Notes: generated from the sequence alone by a model not told the origin. Counted from the first letter of the stretch, positions 30,739 to 39,457 are shown. The stretch is DNA of 64,000 nucleotides from Spartobacteria bacterium (GCA_003167555.1 PMSN01000024.1:1-64000), one strand, 5' to 3'. Numbers and translations: made by a program.

Positions 30739-31203
30739 TCAAGCTGTTAGCATCAAAAGAACGTGCGAAGCGTCCGCGTCATTGGATGCCTCCTCCACGG
30801 AATGGGATAACTTGAACCCGCATTTTTGCAGGACGCGGATCGAGGCCACGTTATGCTTCGCCACCCCCGCGTGAAGCGGCCGGATCGGTTCCAGGCAGAG
30901 GAAAGCGGAGAGCGCCTCGGTCGCCACGCCGCGGCCCCAAAAGGCGCGGTCGATCCAATAGCCGATCTCTCGCTTCCCCTCAGCCGTCCAACTGCCAATG
31001 TTTCCGGCTACCTCACCGTCAACGATCACCGTCTTTTTCAGAAGCGAGTCGTCGGCCAGGAGCTTCGCCCAATGCTGGTCGAACGCAGCCCGGTCGCGCG
31101 AACGGAATGCGACCATGGCCACCGCGATCGGATCTCGCTGGTGCTCGAAAAACAGCGGTAAGTCGTTTGCTTCGACATTCCGCAATTGGATCCTTGTCTT
31201 CAT
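30739..31203 (-). CDS. GNAT-family N-acetyltransferase (RimJ/RimL-like)
   Basis: 154 residues. The GNAT fold is shown by IQLRNVEANDLPLFFEHQRD, the strand GEVAGNIGSW, the acetyl-CoA loop GYWIDRAFWGRGVATEAL and the C-terminal HAGVAKHNVASIRVLQKCGF, typical of the RimJ/RimL group that acetylate protein or small-molecule amines. Substrate unknown. The 23-bp palindrome at 31217-31239 lies 13 bases upstream of its start codon and may be an operator. Confidence 0.85.
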   Translation of the reverse strand: MKTRIQLRNVEANDLPLFFEHQRDPIAVAMVAFRSRDRAAFDQHWAKLLADDSLLKKTVIVDGEVAGNIGSWTAEGKREIGYWIDRAFWGRGVATEALSAFLCLEPIRPLHAGVAKHNVASIRVLQKCGFKLSHSVEEASNDADASHVLLMLTA

Positions 31204-31216
31204 CGGGGTCTGTAAT

Positions 31217-31239
31217 GCTATACGTGATTCACGTATAGC
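31217..31239. repeat. 23-bp palindrome, copy 1
   Basis: GCTATACGTGATTCACGTATAGC-type palindrome: left arm GCTATACGTGA, right arm TCACGTATAGC, with a single central base (T). It lies just upstream of the acetyltransferase start. Copies 2 and 3 are at 31686 and 31865. Confidence 0.75.
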
Positions 31240-31436
31240 ATCACCTGGCGCTCGCGCCCAATCCGGACCTCACACGGCAGAGAGGAGACCAAGACGAGCG
31301 ACAGATGTTGCCGGCCTGGCGGGCGTTTTGGGGCGCACACGCGGACGCAGACTAGCGGTCCCCGTCTTTTCGGCTGCCGTTGAATGCGGACAAGTCTCGA
31401 CTTGCTGGCGGAGTCGCATTGCCGGAAACTGCCGAC

Positions 31437-31649
31437 GTGAGTCAGTCAGTTGTCAAAGTGGATCCGGAGATCATGAGCGGCGCGCCCTGTTTCACCGGAA
31501 CTCGTGTGCCCATCCAGAATCTGATCGATTACCTGGAAGGTGGAGATTCGATCGAAGAATTCCTCGATGGCTTCCCGAGCGTGTCGCGTGAACAAGTGAT
31601 CGCTTTTCTTGAGGAAGCGAAAGAGAGCGTGCTGGCGCGCGCCGTGTGA
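31437..31649 (+). CDS. DUF433-domain protein, probable antitoxin without partner
   Basis: About 70 residues from GTG 31437; a TTG at 31380 would extend it. The DUF433 hallmarks are VVKVDPEIMSGAPCFTGTRV, PIQNLIDYLEGGDSIEEFLD and FPSVSREQVIAFLEEAKE. DUF433 proteins have a helix-turn-helix-like fold and are commonly paired, as antitoxins, with a downstream PIN-like (DUF5615) toxin. Here the toxin is missing: the stop is followed at once by a tandemly duplicated non-coding block. It may be an orphan or the toxin was lost by the repeat insertion. Confidence 0.75.
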   Translation: MSQSVVKVDPEIMSGAPCFTGTRVPIQNLIDYLEGGDSIEEFLDGFPSVSREQVIAFLEEAKESVLARAV

Positions 31650-31934
31650 CGAGGTCAGAGGTCAGAAATCGCAAGCCGCCACGCTGCTATACGTGAATCA
31701 CGTATAGCAGCCAGAATCGCTGCGCTGGCAGTCACTCAGAACGGTGAGCGGACGACACCGCCGTCCATGCGCGGCCGAAGCGGCGGGCAGGCTGTCTGAC
31801 GAGTGACGAGGTCAGAGGTCGAAGGTGGGACCATCGGAAATCCGAGATCACAAGCCGCCACGCTGCTATACGTGAATCACGTATAGCATCCAGAATCGCT
31901 GCGCTGGCAATCACTCAGAACGGTGAGCGGACGA
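31648..31934. repeat. Tandem duplicated block carrying palindrome copies 2 and 3
   Basis: Two related blocks, 31648-31755 and 31804-31934, share TGACGAGGTCAGAGGTC, AAGCCGCCACGCTGC, the 23-bp palindrome (31686-31708 and 31865-31887), CCAGAATCGCTGCGCTGGC and TCACTCAGAACGGTGAGCGG. Between them is a short unrelated spacer. In the second block an extra insert follows GAGGTC. The remaining region to 32236 has no gene. Confidence 0.8.
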
Positions 31935-32051
31935 AATCGGCGCCCACGTGGAGGGCGGCGCCGTTCGTGGCGGAACTAAGCGGGATGAATATTGGGGCAA
32001 GCGACCAGTGACGTGTGACAATTCCGCTGGAGCGGTGGCGCTCTGTCGCCG

Positions 32052-32083
32052 ACTTCCGACCTCAGTCTTCCGACCTCCGATCG
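32052..32083. repeat. Heptamer tract (GGTCGGA family, inverted)
   Basis: TTCCGAC, CTCAGTC, TTCCGAC, CTCCGAT are units of the GTCGGAG family in reverse orientation. They lie 150 bases before the cyclase start. Confidence 0.55.
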
Positions 32084-32129
32084 CCGACGCTGATTTTTGC
32101 TCGTGGCGCGGCGGGACCGGGAGGAGGAA

Positions 32130-32185
32130 ACGCCGAGACGCTGAAAACCTGAGATGCTGAAATACTGAGACGCTAAAACGCTGAG
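32130..32185. repeat. Degenerate octanucleotide tandem tract (ACGCTGAG family)
   Basis: Seven consecutive 8-mers: ACGCCGAG, ACGCTGAA, AACCTGAG, ATGCTGAA, ATACTGAG, ACGCTAAA, ACGCTGAG. This is the only tract with an 8-nt period found; all others have 7. It lies in the leader of the cyclase gene. Confidence 0.75.
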
Positions 32186-32236
32186 ATCGGATCTCGTTTC
32201 ATTTTTTTGCTTTTCCAGATAGGCTCGCCGGGCGAT

Positions 32237-34642
32237 ATGGCATCTGAGTCGGAAACCTATTCTCAACTGGAGATCGCGCATGTCTTGTTCACGGACATCG
32301 TTGGTTATTCCAAGCTGCCGATCGATCAGCAGAGCGAATTGCTCGGGCAATTGAATCAAGTGGTTCGGGGAACGGAGCAGTTCCGGGCGGCGGAAGCGGC
32401 GGGCAAACTGGTGCGGCTGCCGACGGGCGACGGCATGGCGCTCGCGTTTTTTACGAGTGTCGATGCTCCGGTGCGATGTGCGCTGGAAATTGCGGAGGCG
32501 TTGAAAAGCCGGCCGAAAATCCAGCTTCGCATGGGTGTGGATAGCGGGCCGGTCGATCAGATTGTCGATGTGAACGACCGGCCGAATGTGGCTGGGGCCG
32601 GCATCAACATGGCGCAACGCGTGATGGATTGCGGCGACGGGGGCCATATTCTTTTGTCCAAGCGCGTGGCGGCCGACCTCGCGCAATACAGCAAGTGGCA
32701 ACCACACTTGCACGACCTGGGCGAAGCGGAGGTGAAGCACGGGGTGATTGTTTCGCTCGTTAATCTCTACACCGGGGACCTGGGCAATCCGGCCACACCC
32801 GCGAAGGTGCAACGGGCGCAGCGGGCGGAGATGCTTCGTGCCCGCAAGCTCCGAGGTCGCCGCATCGGCATCGCTGCGCTGGTTCTTCTGGCCGTTCTTG
32901 CCCTTGGCGCATTCTTGTGGTCAAAGCGCACACCGGCGCCGGGAGTCGCGTCCACGACCGCGGCCGCGCCTGCGATTCCGGCGAAAAGCATCGCGGTCCT
33001 GCCGCTGGAAAATCTTTCGGACGACAAAGAGAACGCCTTCTTCGCTGACGGCATTCAGGACGATCTGCTCACGAGCCTGGCCAAGATCAAGGATCTGAAA
33101 GTGATCTCGCGCACGTCCGTGATGTCGTATCGCAACAAAGCCGCGCGCAACCTGCGTGAGATCGGGAAGGAACTCGGCGTCGCCAGTGTGCTGGAGGGCA
33201 GTGTCCGCCGCGTGGAAAATCGCGTGCTCGTGATTGTCCAATTGATCGATACCGCGAGCGACCAGCACATCTGGGCGGAGCGTTATGATCGCACCCTCGC
33301 GGACTCCATCACCTTGCAGGGTGAGCTGGCTTCCGAAATCGCAGGGGCGCTGCACGCCACCCTCACGGCTGAGGAAAAGGCGCGCGTCGAAGCAAAGTCG
33401 ACCGATAACCCGGACGCCTACGTCGCGTATCTGCGGGGCCGTGAACTGGAACTTCGTCCGGAGAGGTCGCGCGAGAATTTCTTGAGCGCAGAGAGTTTCT
33501 ACAAGCAGGCCCTTGCGCTGGATCCGAAGTTTGTTCTCGCGCGGGCGCGGCTCAGTTTGGTGCAGACGCTGCACTACGAGTATTTTGAGCAGACGAACGC
33601 CGCCCGACTGGCCGAGGCGCGGGCGAACGCGGAAGAAGCGTTGCGACTGGATCCAAATTCCGCCGAAGCGCATTCCTCGCTGGCTCGCTGTGCGCAAAAC
33701 GTCAACGATGCCGCTACCACCAGGCGTGAACTAGACGCGTCCGTGCGACTCCTCCCTAACGATGCATCCATTCTCCTGACTGCCGCGGTGACGCAGTGGG
33801 GGATGGGTTGGAACGACGAAGCTGTCGTCAATTTCAAACGCGCCAATGAGCTGGGGCCGCGGGAAGCAAAAAACTTCTATAGCTACGGAGTTCTTCTAAA
33901 GCAGATGGACCGGCAAGCCGAAGCGCGCGCGGCCCTGGATCGGGCGCTGGTGCTGGCACCCGAATCGATCTACTTTCGGTTGCAGCGGGCCAGCGCCGAG
34001 ATTTCCTGGACTGGCGATACCAGCCGCGCCCGGGCGATTCTGGCCGGTCTGCCCGCCGGACAGGATCCCGACGGCAGAGTTACTTCCGCCTACTGCACGC
34101 TCGCCATTTACGAACGCAATTTTCCGGAAGCTCTCCGGTTATTCCAGGCATATCAGGGCGAGACTTTGCCCACCGTCGATAGCGGGGGCTTCGGAGGGCA
34201 AGACTCGAAAGCATTCAACGAAGCAATCATTCGTCTCTACGCTGGCGACCACGCCCGCGCCTACGAATGTTTTGATTCCGAGAGATGGAAGGCTGAAGTC
34301 GAGGTCAGGGACAATCCGCTCTCGGCCAACCATCACGCCGGGCTGGCGCTTCTCTACGCCCAAATGGGTTGGAAAAAACCCGCCCTGGCCGAAGCAGCTC
34401 GTGCCCTGGAACTGGGACCTCCGGTCGACGTGTTTGCGAAGATCTGGTTCCATTTCAACCTGGCGCGAGCGTATGCCTGGGCGGCGGAGCCCGATTCGGC
34501 CTTGAAACAGGTGGAGCTCTTCCTCAGTTTCCCGTGGGACTACAAAGTAAACAATTTCCGTCTTGATCCGGTGTGGGATCCCTTGAGGAAGGATCCCCGT
34601 TTTCAGAAGCTGCTTGAAAGCAAAGTAGAAAGTGGAAAGTAG
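32237..34642 (+). CDS. Class III adenylate/guanylate cyclase with TolB-like and TPR domains
   Basis: 801 residues from ATG 32237. Residues 10-190 are the cyclase: VLFTDIVGYSKLPIDQQSEL, LPTGDGMALAFF, VAGAGINMAQRVMDCGDGGH, with both metal aspartates and the Asn of the purine site. A membrane helix (IGIAALVLLAVLALGAFLWS) sits at about 210-230, then a TolB/FlgO-like domain (KSIAVLPLENLSDDKENAFF, DGIQDDLLTSLAKI, RTSVMSYRN, VASVLEGSVRR) and six or more TPRs. Many soil bacteria carry this architecture; the periplasmic TPRs may sense an envelope signal and set cyclase output. The last codons and stop are formed by a heptamer repeat tract. Confidence 0.88.
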   Translation: MASESETYSQLEIAHVLFTDIVGYSKLPIDQQSELLGQLNQVVRGTEQFRAAEAAGKLVRLPTGDGMALAFFTSVDAPVRCALEIAEALKSRPKIQLRMGVDSGPVDQIVDVNDRPNVAGAGINMAQRVMDCGDGGHILLSKRVAADLAQYSKWQPHLHDLGEAEVKHGVIVSLVNLYTGDLGNPATPAKVQRAQRAEMLRARKLRGRRIGIAALVLLAVLALGAFLWSKRTPAPGVASTTAAAPAIPAKSIAVLPLENLSDDKENAFFADGIQDDLLTSLAKIKDLKVISRTSVMSYRNKAARNLREIGKELGVASVLEGSVRRVENRVLVIVQLIDTASDQHIWAERYDRTLADSITLQGELASEIAGALHATLTAEEKARVEAKSTDNPDAYVAYLRGRELELRPERSRENFLSAESFYKQALALDPKFVLARARLSLVQTLHYEYFEQTNAARLAEARANAEEALRLDPNSAEAHSSLARCAQNVNDAATTRRELDASVRLLPNDASILLTAAVTQWGMGWNDEAVVNFKRANELGPREAKNFYSYGVLLKQMDRQAEARAALDRALVLAPESIYFRLQRASAEISWTGDTSRARAILAGLPAGQDPDGRVTSAYCTLAIYERNFPEALRLFQAYQGETLPTVDSGGFGGQDSKAFNEAIIRLYAGDHARAYECFDSERWKAEVEVRDNPLSANHHAGLALLYAQMGWKKPALAEAARALELGPPVDVFAKIWFHFNLARAYAWAAEPDSALKQVELFLSFPWDYKVNNFRLDPVWDPLRKDPRFQKLLESKVESGK

Positions 34643-34649
34643 AAAGTAG
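34622..34649. repeat. Heptamer tract (AAAGTAG family) across a stop codon
   Basis: AAAGTAG, AAAGTGG, AAAGTAG, AAAGTAG. The first three units encode the last residues of the cyclase protein (K-V-E-S-G-K) and the TAG within the third unit is its stop codon. Confidence 0.75.
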
Positions 34650-34686
34650 GAAACGGGAAAAGGAAGCGGAAGCAGCAAATCGAATC

Positions 34687-34760
34687 TGGTGGATCGGCCG
34701 CTCCGCGGGCGATGTTAGCTAACCACATTGTCATCGAGCGACGGAGCGCTCGATCCACCA
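34687..34760. repeat. TGGTGGATC-ended hairpin, copy 1
   Basis: Left end TGGTGGATCGGCCGCTCC, right end GGAGCGCTCGATCCACCA; the arms pair over about 18 bases with a few mismatches. It lies between convergent stops at 34642 and 34822, and just beyond the AAAGTAG tract. Copy 2 is at 39367. Confidence 0.65.
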
Positions 34761-34821
34761 AATTTCGGAACGCGAAAGTAGGATAGTTCAGAGCAGGAGC
34801 CGAAGTCGGAGGTCGGATTTC

Positions 34822-36207
34822 CTATCGCGCGTCGGCTTCGAGGTGATGGGCAACGATGAATTTGAAGAGCACGAAACAAAGGCCCGAGCCCGCGGCGAAG
34901 CCGGCGTGGAGCAGCCAGAAGGTGGTCGTCGGCATCGTCTGGTAGAAGCCGCCCACCCAGCCGACGAGACTGTTGGCGACGAAGAAGGCCAGATAATAAA
35001 GGCCGATAATCGTGGCGTTGATTGCTTTGGGCGCGACCTTGGCGAAGAGCGCGAGACTTACCGGAAGGAGGTGGGCAAAGGCGATGCTGTTGAGAAAGTG
35101 GAACGCGACCGGCCAGAAGAGCCCGATTTTTTGTCCCGCGCCTTGCGTTGCTGCAGCCATGAACAGGCAGAGCGTGCCGCCGATCGAGAAGACGGAGCCG
35201 ATGATGATCTTGGTGATCTCGTCGGGTTCGCGCCTGCGCTTGCCATACCAACGGTAGAAGAGGGCAACGAGCGCGAGGAAGCTGACGCTGACGATGGCAT
35301 CGAGGGTGACGAGCCACGTGGTGGGTAACTTTTTGCCCAGGAACACGAGATCGAACTGCTGGTCGCCCCAGACGAGGTAGGCATTGAAGATCTGGTTGTT
35401 CGGCACGATCGCGACGGCGAGTACCGGGATGAGCAGGATGAGTGCGAACACGGCGCGCCAGTCGCGGCCGGTGAGTTTCACACGCGGCGCGGCAGCGACG
35501 GTGCGGGCCTCGTTTTCTCCCGAACGCAGGTGTCTTTGGCCAAAGAGGTAGATGGCGATGGCGAGGAGCATGCCGACTCCAGCGGCGAAGAAGCCGTAGT
35601 GCCAGCCGTAGACTTCGCCTAGCGTTCCGACGATGAGCGGGGAGGCGATGACCCCCGCATTGATCCCAAGGTAGAAAATCTGGAAAGCGTCGGCGCGGCG
35701 GAGATCCTCGGGCTTATAGAGTGAGCCGACCTGGCTGGCGATGTTGCCTTTGAACATGCCGCAACCAAGGATCAGGCAAAGGAGCGCAAAGAGAAACGCG
35801 GCCTCGAACGCCATGAGAAAATGGCCGGCCGCCATCGTCAGCGCGCCCAGGAGAACGGTGCGGCGCCGGCCGAGCAAGCGGTCGGCGAGAAATCCTCCGA
35901 AGATCGGCGTGAGATAAACGCTGGCGGCGTAGGTGCCGAAGATCGCGGAGGCGAGCGCCTGACCCTGCAGACCGCCATAGAGCCGGCGGAAGCTGTCGAA
36001 CGCTGCGATGTGCTCGATGCGCCCGGGCAGCAGGAGATACTTGACCATGTAAAGGACGAGGAGCGATTGCATCCCGTAGTAAGAAAAGCGCTCCCACGCC
36101 TCGGTGAAGGCGAGGTACCAGAGCCCGCGTGGATGGCCCAGGAAATCGGGCAGGTGGTCTTCGCCGGCGAGAGGCGCGGCATCTTCGGGTTCAGCGGTAG
36201 CGGTCAT
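34822..36207 (-). CDS. POT/PTR2-family proton-dependent oligopeptide transporter
   Basis: 461 residues, about fourteen helices. The canonical POT motif AFTEAWERFSYYGMQSLLVL (ExxER then FxYYG) is present in helix 1, followed by FGTYAASVYLTPIFGGFLAD and LGRRRTVLLGA. AFQIFYLGINAGVIASPLIV carries the FxxFYxxINxG motif of helix 5. Imports di- and tripeptides with protons. It is a second, more typical POT gene compared with 23051-24556. The gene stands alone and is divergent from the ADOP-type permease at 36388. Confidence 0.9.
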   Translation of the reverse strand: MTATAEPEDAAPLAGEDHLPDFLGHPRGLWYLAFTEAWERFSYYGMQSLLVLYMVKYLLLPGRIEHIAAFDSFRRLYGGLQGQALASAIFGTYAASVYLTPIFGGFLADRLLGRRRTVLLGALTMAAGHFLMAFEAAFLFALLCLILGCGMFKGNIASQVGSLYKPEDLRRADAFQIFYLGINAGVIASPLIVGTLGEVYGWHYGFFAAGVGMLLAIAIYLFGQRHLRSGENEARTVAAAPRVKLTGRDWRAVFALILLIPVLAVAIVPNNQIFNAYLVWGDQQFDLVFLGKKLPTTWLVTLDAIVSVSFLALVALFYRWYGKRRREPDEITKIIIGSVFSIGGTLCLFMAAATQGAGQKIGLFWPVAFHFLNSIAFAHLLPVSLALFAKVAPKAINATIIGLYYLAFFVANSLVGWVGGFYQTMPTTTFWLLHAGFAAGSGLCFVLFKFIVAHHLEADAR

Positions 36208-36283
36208 GGGCGGCCAGAGTAACGAGAGCGACCATGCTTTGAGCTAAGTCTGTAGCTCAAATATTTGCTTGACGTTCCATAAC

Positions 36284-36306
36284 ATTAGTTTGACTATACA
36301 ACTAAT
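36284..36306. promoter_or_regulatory. AT-rich promoter region with an operator-like palindrome
   Basis: ATTAGTT (36284-36290) and AACTAAT (36300-36306) form a perfect dyad with a nine-base spacer (TGACTATAC). A TTGACG at about 36269-36274 could be a -35 element. The stretch 36260-36350 is strikingly AT-rich for this genome and lies about 80 bases before the ADOP gene, a place where PadR-type operators often occur; no regulator gene is adjacent. Confidence 0.45.
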
Positions 36307-36387
36307 TTACATCTATGTTAGCAACATTCTTATTCTGCTCTCGTCGGCAGTTTTAGTCACGCAAATAATAAAACTCTCTTGTAAAGT

Positions 36388-38850
36388 ATGATGACTGACC
36401 TTCGCTATGGGATCCGGCAGTTGATCAAAAATCCCGGCTTTACCCTGATTGCCGTGCTCACTCTAGCTCTTGGGATTGGGGCGAACACGGCCATTTTCAG
36501 CGTGGTTAATGCGGTTCTTTTGAAGCCGCTGCCGTTCCCGGCGTCAGAGGAACTCGTGTCTGTTGGCGCTGCCGACGCCCAACATCAAATGTCACCTGTC
36601 TCGCTCAACGCACTTTCGTATCCAGATTTTTTCGACTTTCGGGAACGAAATCACACTTTCGCTAATATCGCTGTGCGTCGTGACCGCGCTTTTGCGCTTG
36701 TTGGTGAACAGGAAGCGCAAAGTATTCGAGGGCAAAAAGTCAGCGCGGAGTTTTTCGATGTGCTCGGAGTAAAGCCAAGTCTTGGTCGCACCTTCACACG
36801 TTCGGATGAGCAAGCCGGCGGAGGGCCGGGTGGCCAGAAAGTCATCATCAGCCACGCCTTCTGGCGGGAGCACTTTGATGGGCGTTCTAATATCCTCGGA
36901 CAAACGCTCTTGCTCGATGCGCAGCCTTATACCGTCATCGGCGTAATGCCGGCGGGCTTCAATTTCCCGATTCAGACTGAGGGAACTGATGTTTATGTGA
37001 CGAGCGCGGAAGACGCCATCAGCGCGGACGGCATGATGTCGATGATGGCAATGCGGGGCGGTCACGGCGTGGATGGCATCGGGCGACTCAAACCCGGCGT
37101 GACGCTTGCGCAAGCTAAGGCCGATCTGGAGACGATTGCGGCTGCTCTCGCGAAACAGTATCCGGAGTCGAATGCAAACTCCGGCGTCGCATTAATGCCC
37201 ATTCGCGAGGAGTTAGTCGGCGACGTACGCACCGCGCTCTACGTGCTTCTCGGGGCCGTTGTTTGTGTGCTGCTTATTGCAAACGCAAATGTCGCAAACT
37301 TGTTGCTCGCCCGCGCTTCGGTGCGCGGAAAAGAGATCGCTCTACGCGCAGCGCTCGGCGCCAGCAGGGGCCGGATCATTCGGCAGTTACTAACGGAAAG
37401 TCTGCTGCTTTCCGGTCTTGCCGGACTACTCGGGCTTCTCGCAGCAAACTGGGCGACGAGCGCACTCATGGCGGCCGTCCCGCAAAATATTCCGCGCGCC
37501 GACACGATCCATCTGGACGCGGCCGTGCTAGGTTTTACCCTTCTCATTTCACTCAGCACAGGAATCCTGTGCGGACTCATCCCGGCGTGGCACGCGTCAC
37601 ACGTAGATCTCAACAGCGCGCTGAAATCGGGTCCGCGAGGAGCGGGGAGTGGAGAGCGAAAACTGCGGGTGCGGAACGCGCTAGTCATAACGGAGGTGGC
37701 GCTCGCACTGGTGCTGCTTACGTGTGCCGGATTATTGATCCAAAGTTTCGCGCGTCTCGGCAAAGTCCAGCCCGGCGTTGAGGGGGAACATTTGCTTACA
37801 GCACGCGTCAGCTTGCCTGATATCACATATCGCGGGTCCGAAAGCGTCGTTGCGTTCTTCGATAAACTGCTGGCGGGTATTCGAGCGATTCCCGGCGTCG
37901 CCTCCGCGAGCGCGATCATGCCCCTACCGCTCAGCGGCAGCAGCATCGTCTTGGCCTTCGATATCGAGGAGCATCCGATGCCGAAGGGGCAACAGCCCGA
38001 AAGTCCCACGCGAATGATCGATCGTGATTATTTCAAGACAATGGGAATCCCGGTCCTGCATGGCCGCGGCTTTGAAGAAACAGATAGCCTGACCTCCCGG
38101 CCCGTCGTCATTGTAAACGAGCGCTTCGCGGAGAAGTTTTTCCCCGAGCAAAATCCAATTGGCAAACGCATTCAGCCGAGCCGCAGCGTCGACAAGAGAG
38201 GACCGCTGATGCGCGATATCGTGGGGGTCGTGGGAAACGTGAAACACCGTTCTCTGCACACCGATTTCACGCCAGAGATTTATCTGCCGTTCGCCCAGAC
38301 TCCGATGAATGCGCCTTTCGTAGTGGTGCGAACGAAGCTATCGAATTCCGCCGCAGTCACCTCGGCCGTTCGCGCGGAGCTTGCCGCCATCGATGGAAAT
38401 ATTCCACTCACTCGCGTCCGTATGTTTGACCAATACTTATCCCAGGCATTAGCCCGACCGCGATTCAACGCGTTGTTACTTTCCATCTTCGCTGCGACTG
38501 CGCTTCTGCTGACAGCAATCGGCATTTACGGCGTGCTGGCTTACTCAGTCGCGCAGCGAACCAATGAGATCGGCATTCGCATCGCGCTCGGCGCGGCTAA
38601 GTCTACCATTTTTCGTCTCATCGTTGGTCAGGCCATGTTCCTGGTCGCCATAAGTGTGGCCGTTGGGCTTGTAGGCGCATTTGCCGCCACGCGATTATTG
38701 AACAACCTACTTTACGGAATCGGTGCTTCCGACCCGATCACCTTTGTAGGCATTGTCCTTTTGGTGACTGCTGTGGCCTTTTTTGCGGCGTGGCTGCCGG
38801 CGCGGCGCGCCACTAGGATCGATCCCATCATCGCGTTGCGCGCTGAATGA
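36388..38850 (+). CDS. ADOP-type ABC transporter permease (MacB/FtsX-like)
   Basis: 820 residues. The start MMTDLRYGIRQLIKNPGFT and TLALGIGANTAIFSVVNAVL are the signature of the acidobacterial duplicated orphan permease family. Two MacB periplasmic core plus FtsX halves follow: one with four helices around residues 280-450 (RASVRGKEIALRAALGASRG) and a second ending in RTNEIGIRIALGAAKSTIFR with helices to the C-terminus. FtsX-like permeases couple to a cytosolic ATPase and act mechanically or in export. No ATPase gene is adjacent, as is typical for the 'orphan' family. Confidence 0.92.
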   Translation: MMTDLRYGIRQLIKNPGFTLIAVLTLALGIGANTAIFSVVNAVLLKPLPFPASEELVSVGAADAQHQMSPVSLNALSYPDFFDFRERNHTFANIAVRRDRAFALVGEQEAQSIRGQKVSAEFFDVLGVKPSLGRTFTRSDEQAGGGPGGQKVIISHAFWREHFDGRSNILGQTLLLDAQPYTVIGVMPAGFNFPIQTEGTDVYVTSAEDAISADGMMSMMAMRGGHGVDGIGRLKPGVTLAQAKADLETIAAALAKQYPESNANSGVALMPIREELVGDVRTALYVLLGAVVCVLLIANANVANLLLARASVRGKEIALRAALGASRGRIIRQLLTESLLLSGLAGLLGLLAANWATSALMAAVPQNIPRADTIHLDAAVLGFTLLISLSTGILCGLIPAWHASHVDLNSALKSGPRGAGSGERKLRVRNALVITEVALALVLLTCAGLLIQSFARLGKVQPGVEGEHLLTARVSLPDITYRGSESVVAFFDKLLAGIRAIPGVASASAIMPLPLSGSSIVLAFDIEEHPMPKGQQPESPTRMIDRDYFKTMGIPVLHGRGFEETDSLTSRPVVIVNERFAEKFFPEQNPIGKRIQPSRSVDKRGPLMRDIVGVVGNVKHRSLHTDFTPEIYLPFAQTPMNAPFVVVRTKLSNSAAVTSAVRAELAAIDGNIPLTRVRMFDQYLSQALARPRFNALLLSIFAATALLLTAIGIYGVLAYSVAQRTNEIGIRIALGAAKSTIFRLIVGQAMFLVAISVAVGLVGAFAATRLLNNLLYGIGASDPITFVGIVLLVTAVAFFAAWLPARRATRIDPIIALRAE

Positions 38851-39051
38851 ATGCCGTTGTTCCTTATGACTCGGACACAACGCTTAAGATTCGCGATCGC
38901 AGTGGCATCCCCCCATTCCGGGATCGGCCCGGAGCAATCTATTCCTTTTTTCAACCAGAAATGTTAGCAACAAAGGAAATTCACAAAATGATAATCAGCG
39001 TCTTTGGTTTGCGGTTCTTCACACTAGGTCGCGAACAGAGAGCATTCCAGG

Positions 39052-39165
39052 ATGGTGTTGGCAGATGGGAGCGGAAATTTCGAGTTCACGGGACTCCCGG
39101 CCGGCAGCTATTATCTGGTTTCCCAAATCTCGTGGGGCGTCACGTTACCCTGGGCCAATAGGATG
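39052..39165 (+). pseudogene. Remnant of a carboxypeptidase-regulatory-like domain protein
   Basis: The reading frame gives LADGSGNFEFTGLPAGSYYL then VSQISWGVTLPWAN, the typical core of a carboxypeptidase regulatory-like (CarboxypepD_reg) beta-sandwich. Neither the N-terminal part nor the strand order that should follow is present, and the frame runs into repeat sequence. It is presumably the leftover of a secreted or outer-membrane protein gene. Confidence 0.4.
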
Positions 39166-39326
39166 AGCAGTCAAACTGAGCCACTACCGATTGTCGGTGA
39201 AGATTCAACACGTCGCGCCAGCCTTTCCTCAAAAATGGAAAGTAGAATGGAGCGATGGGATTCGCGACATAGAAGGTTAAGCTGCGATGGGTAGCAGCGA
39301 GCGAACGCGGGCAGTGAGCGAGTTTC

Positions 39327-39340
39327 AAAGTAGAAAGTAG
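39327..39340. repeat. Two-unit AAAGTAG heptamer tract
   Basis: AAAGTAG repeated twice, followed by AAAACG. It lies 27 bases before hairpin copy 2, the same arrangement as at 34622 and 34687. Confidence 0.6.
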
Positions 39341-39366
39341 AAAACGCCGCGCTGGGACAACGCGGA

Positions 39367-39457
39367 TGGTGGATCGCGCGCTCCGTCGCGCGATGACAAA
39401 ATTCGGACGGCTTCGCAGCAAAAGGGAAAAATCGGGCGGCGGAGCGCTCGATCCACC
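39367..39457. repeat. TGGTGGATC-ended hairpin, copy 2
   Basis: Left TGGTGGATCGCGCGCTCC, right GGAGCGCTCGATCCACC. The interior is longer than in copy 1 and unrelated. The right end coincides with the stop of the PLD gene. Confidence 0.65.

Larger units (their letters stand above)
38851..39456. other. Gene-poor stretch with a gene remnant and repeats
   Basis: No intact gene is visible. It holds a carboxypeptidase-regulatory-like remnant (39052-39165), a copy of a dispersed sequence shared with 22950-22994 in opposite orientation (39285-39329), a two-unit AAAGTAG tract (39327-39340) and hairpin copy 2 (39367-39457). Confidence 0.6.

Noticed and set aside
31216-31890. CRISPR-like spacing of the three 23-bp palindromes
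   Set aside because: Distances are about 470 and 180 bases, spacers are partly duplicated and there are no cas genes; not a CRISPR array.
38847-39161. A 104-codon frame overlapping the ADOP stop
   Set aside because: It reads across the carboxypeptidase-like remnant in the wrong frame.
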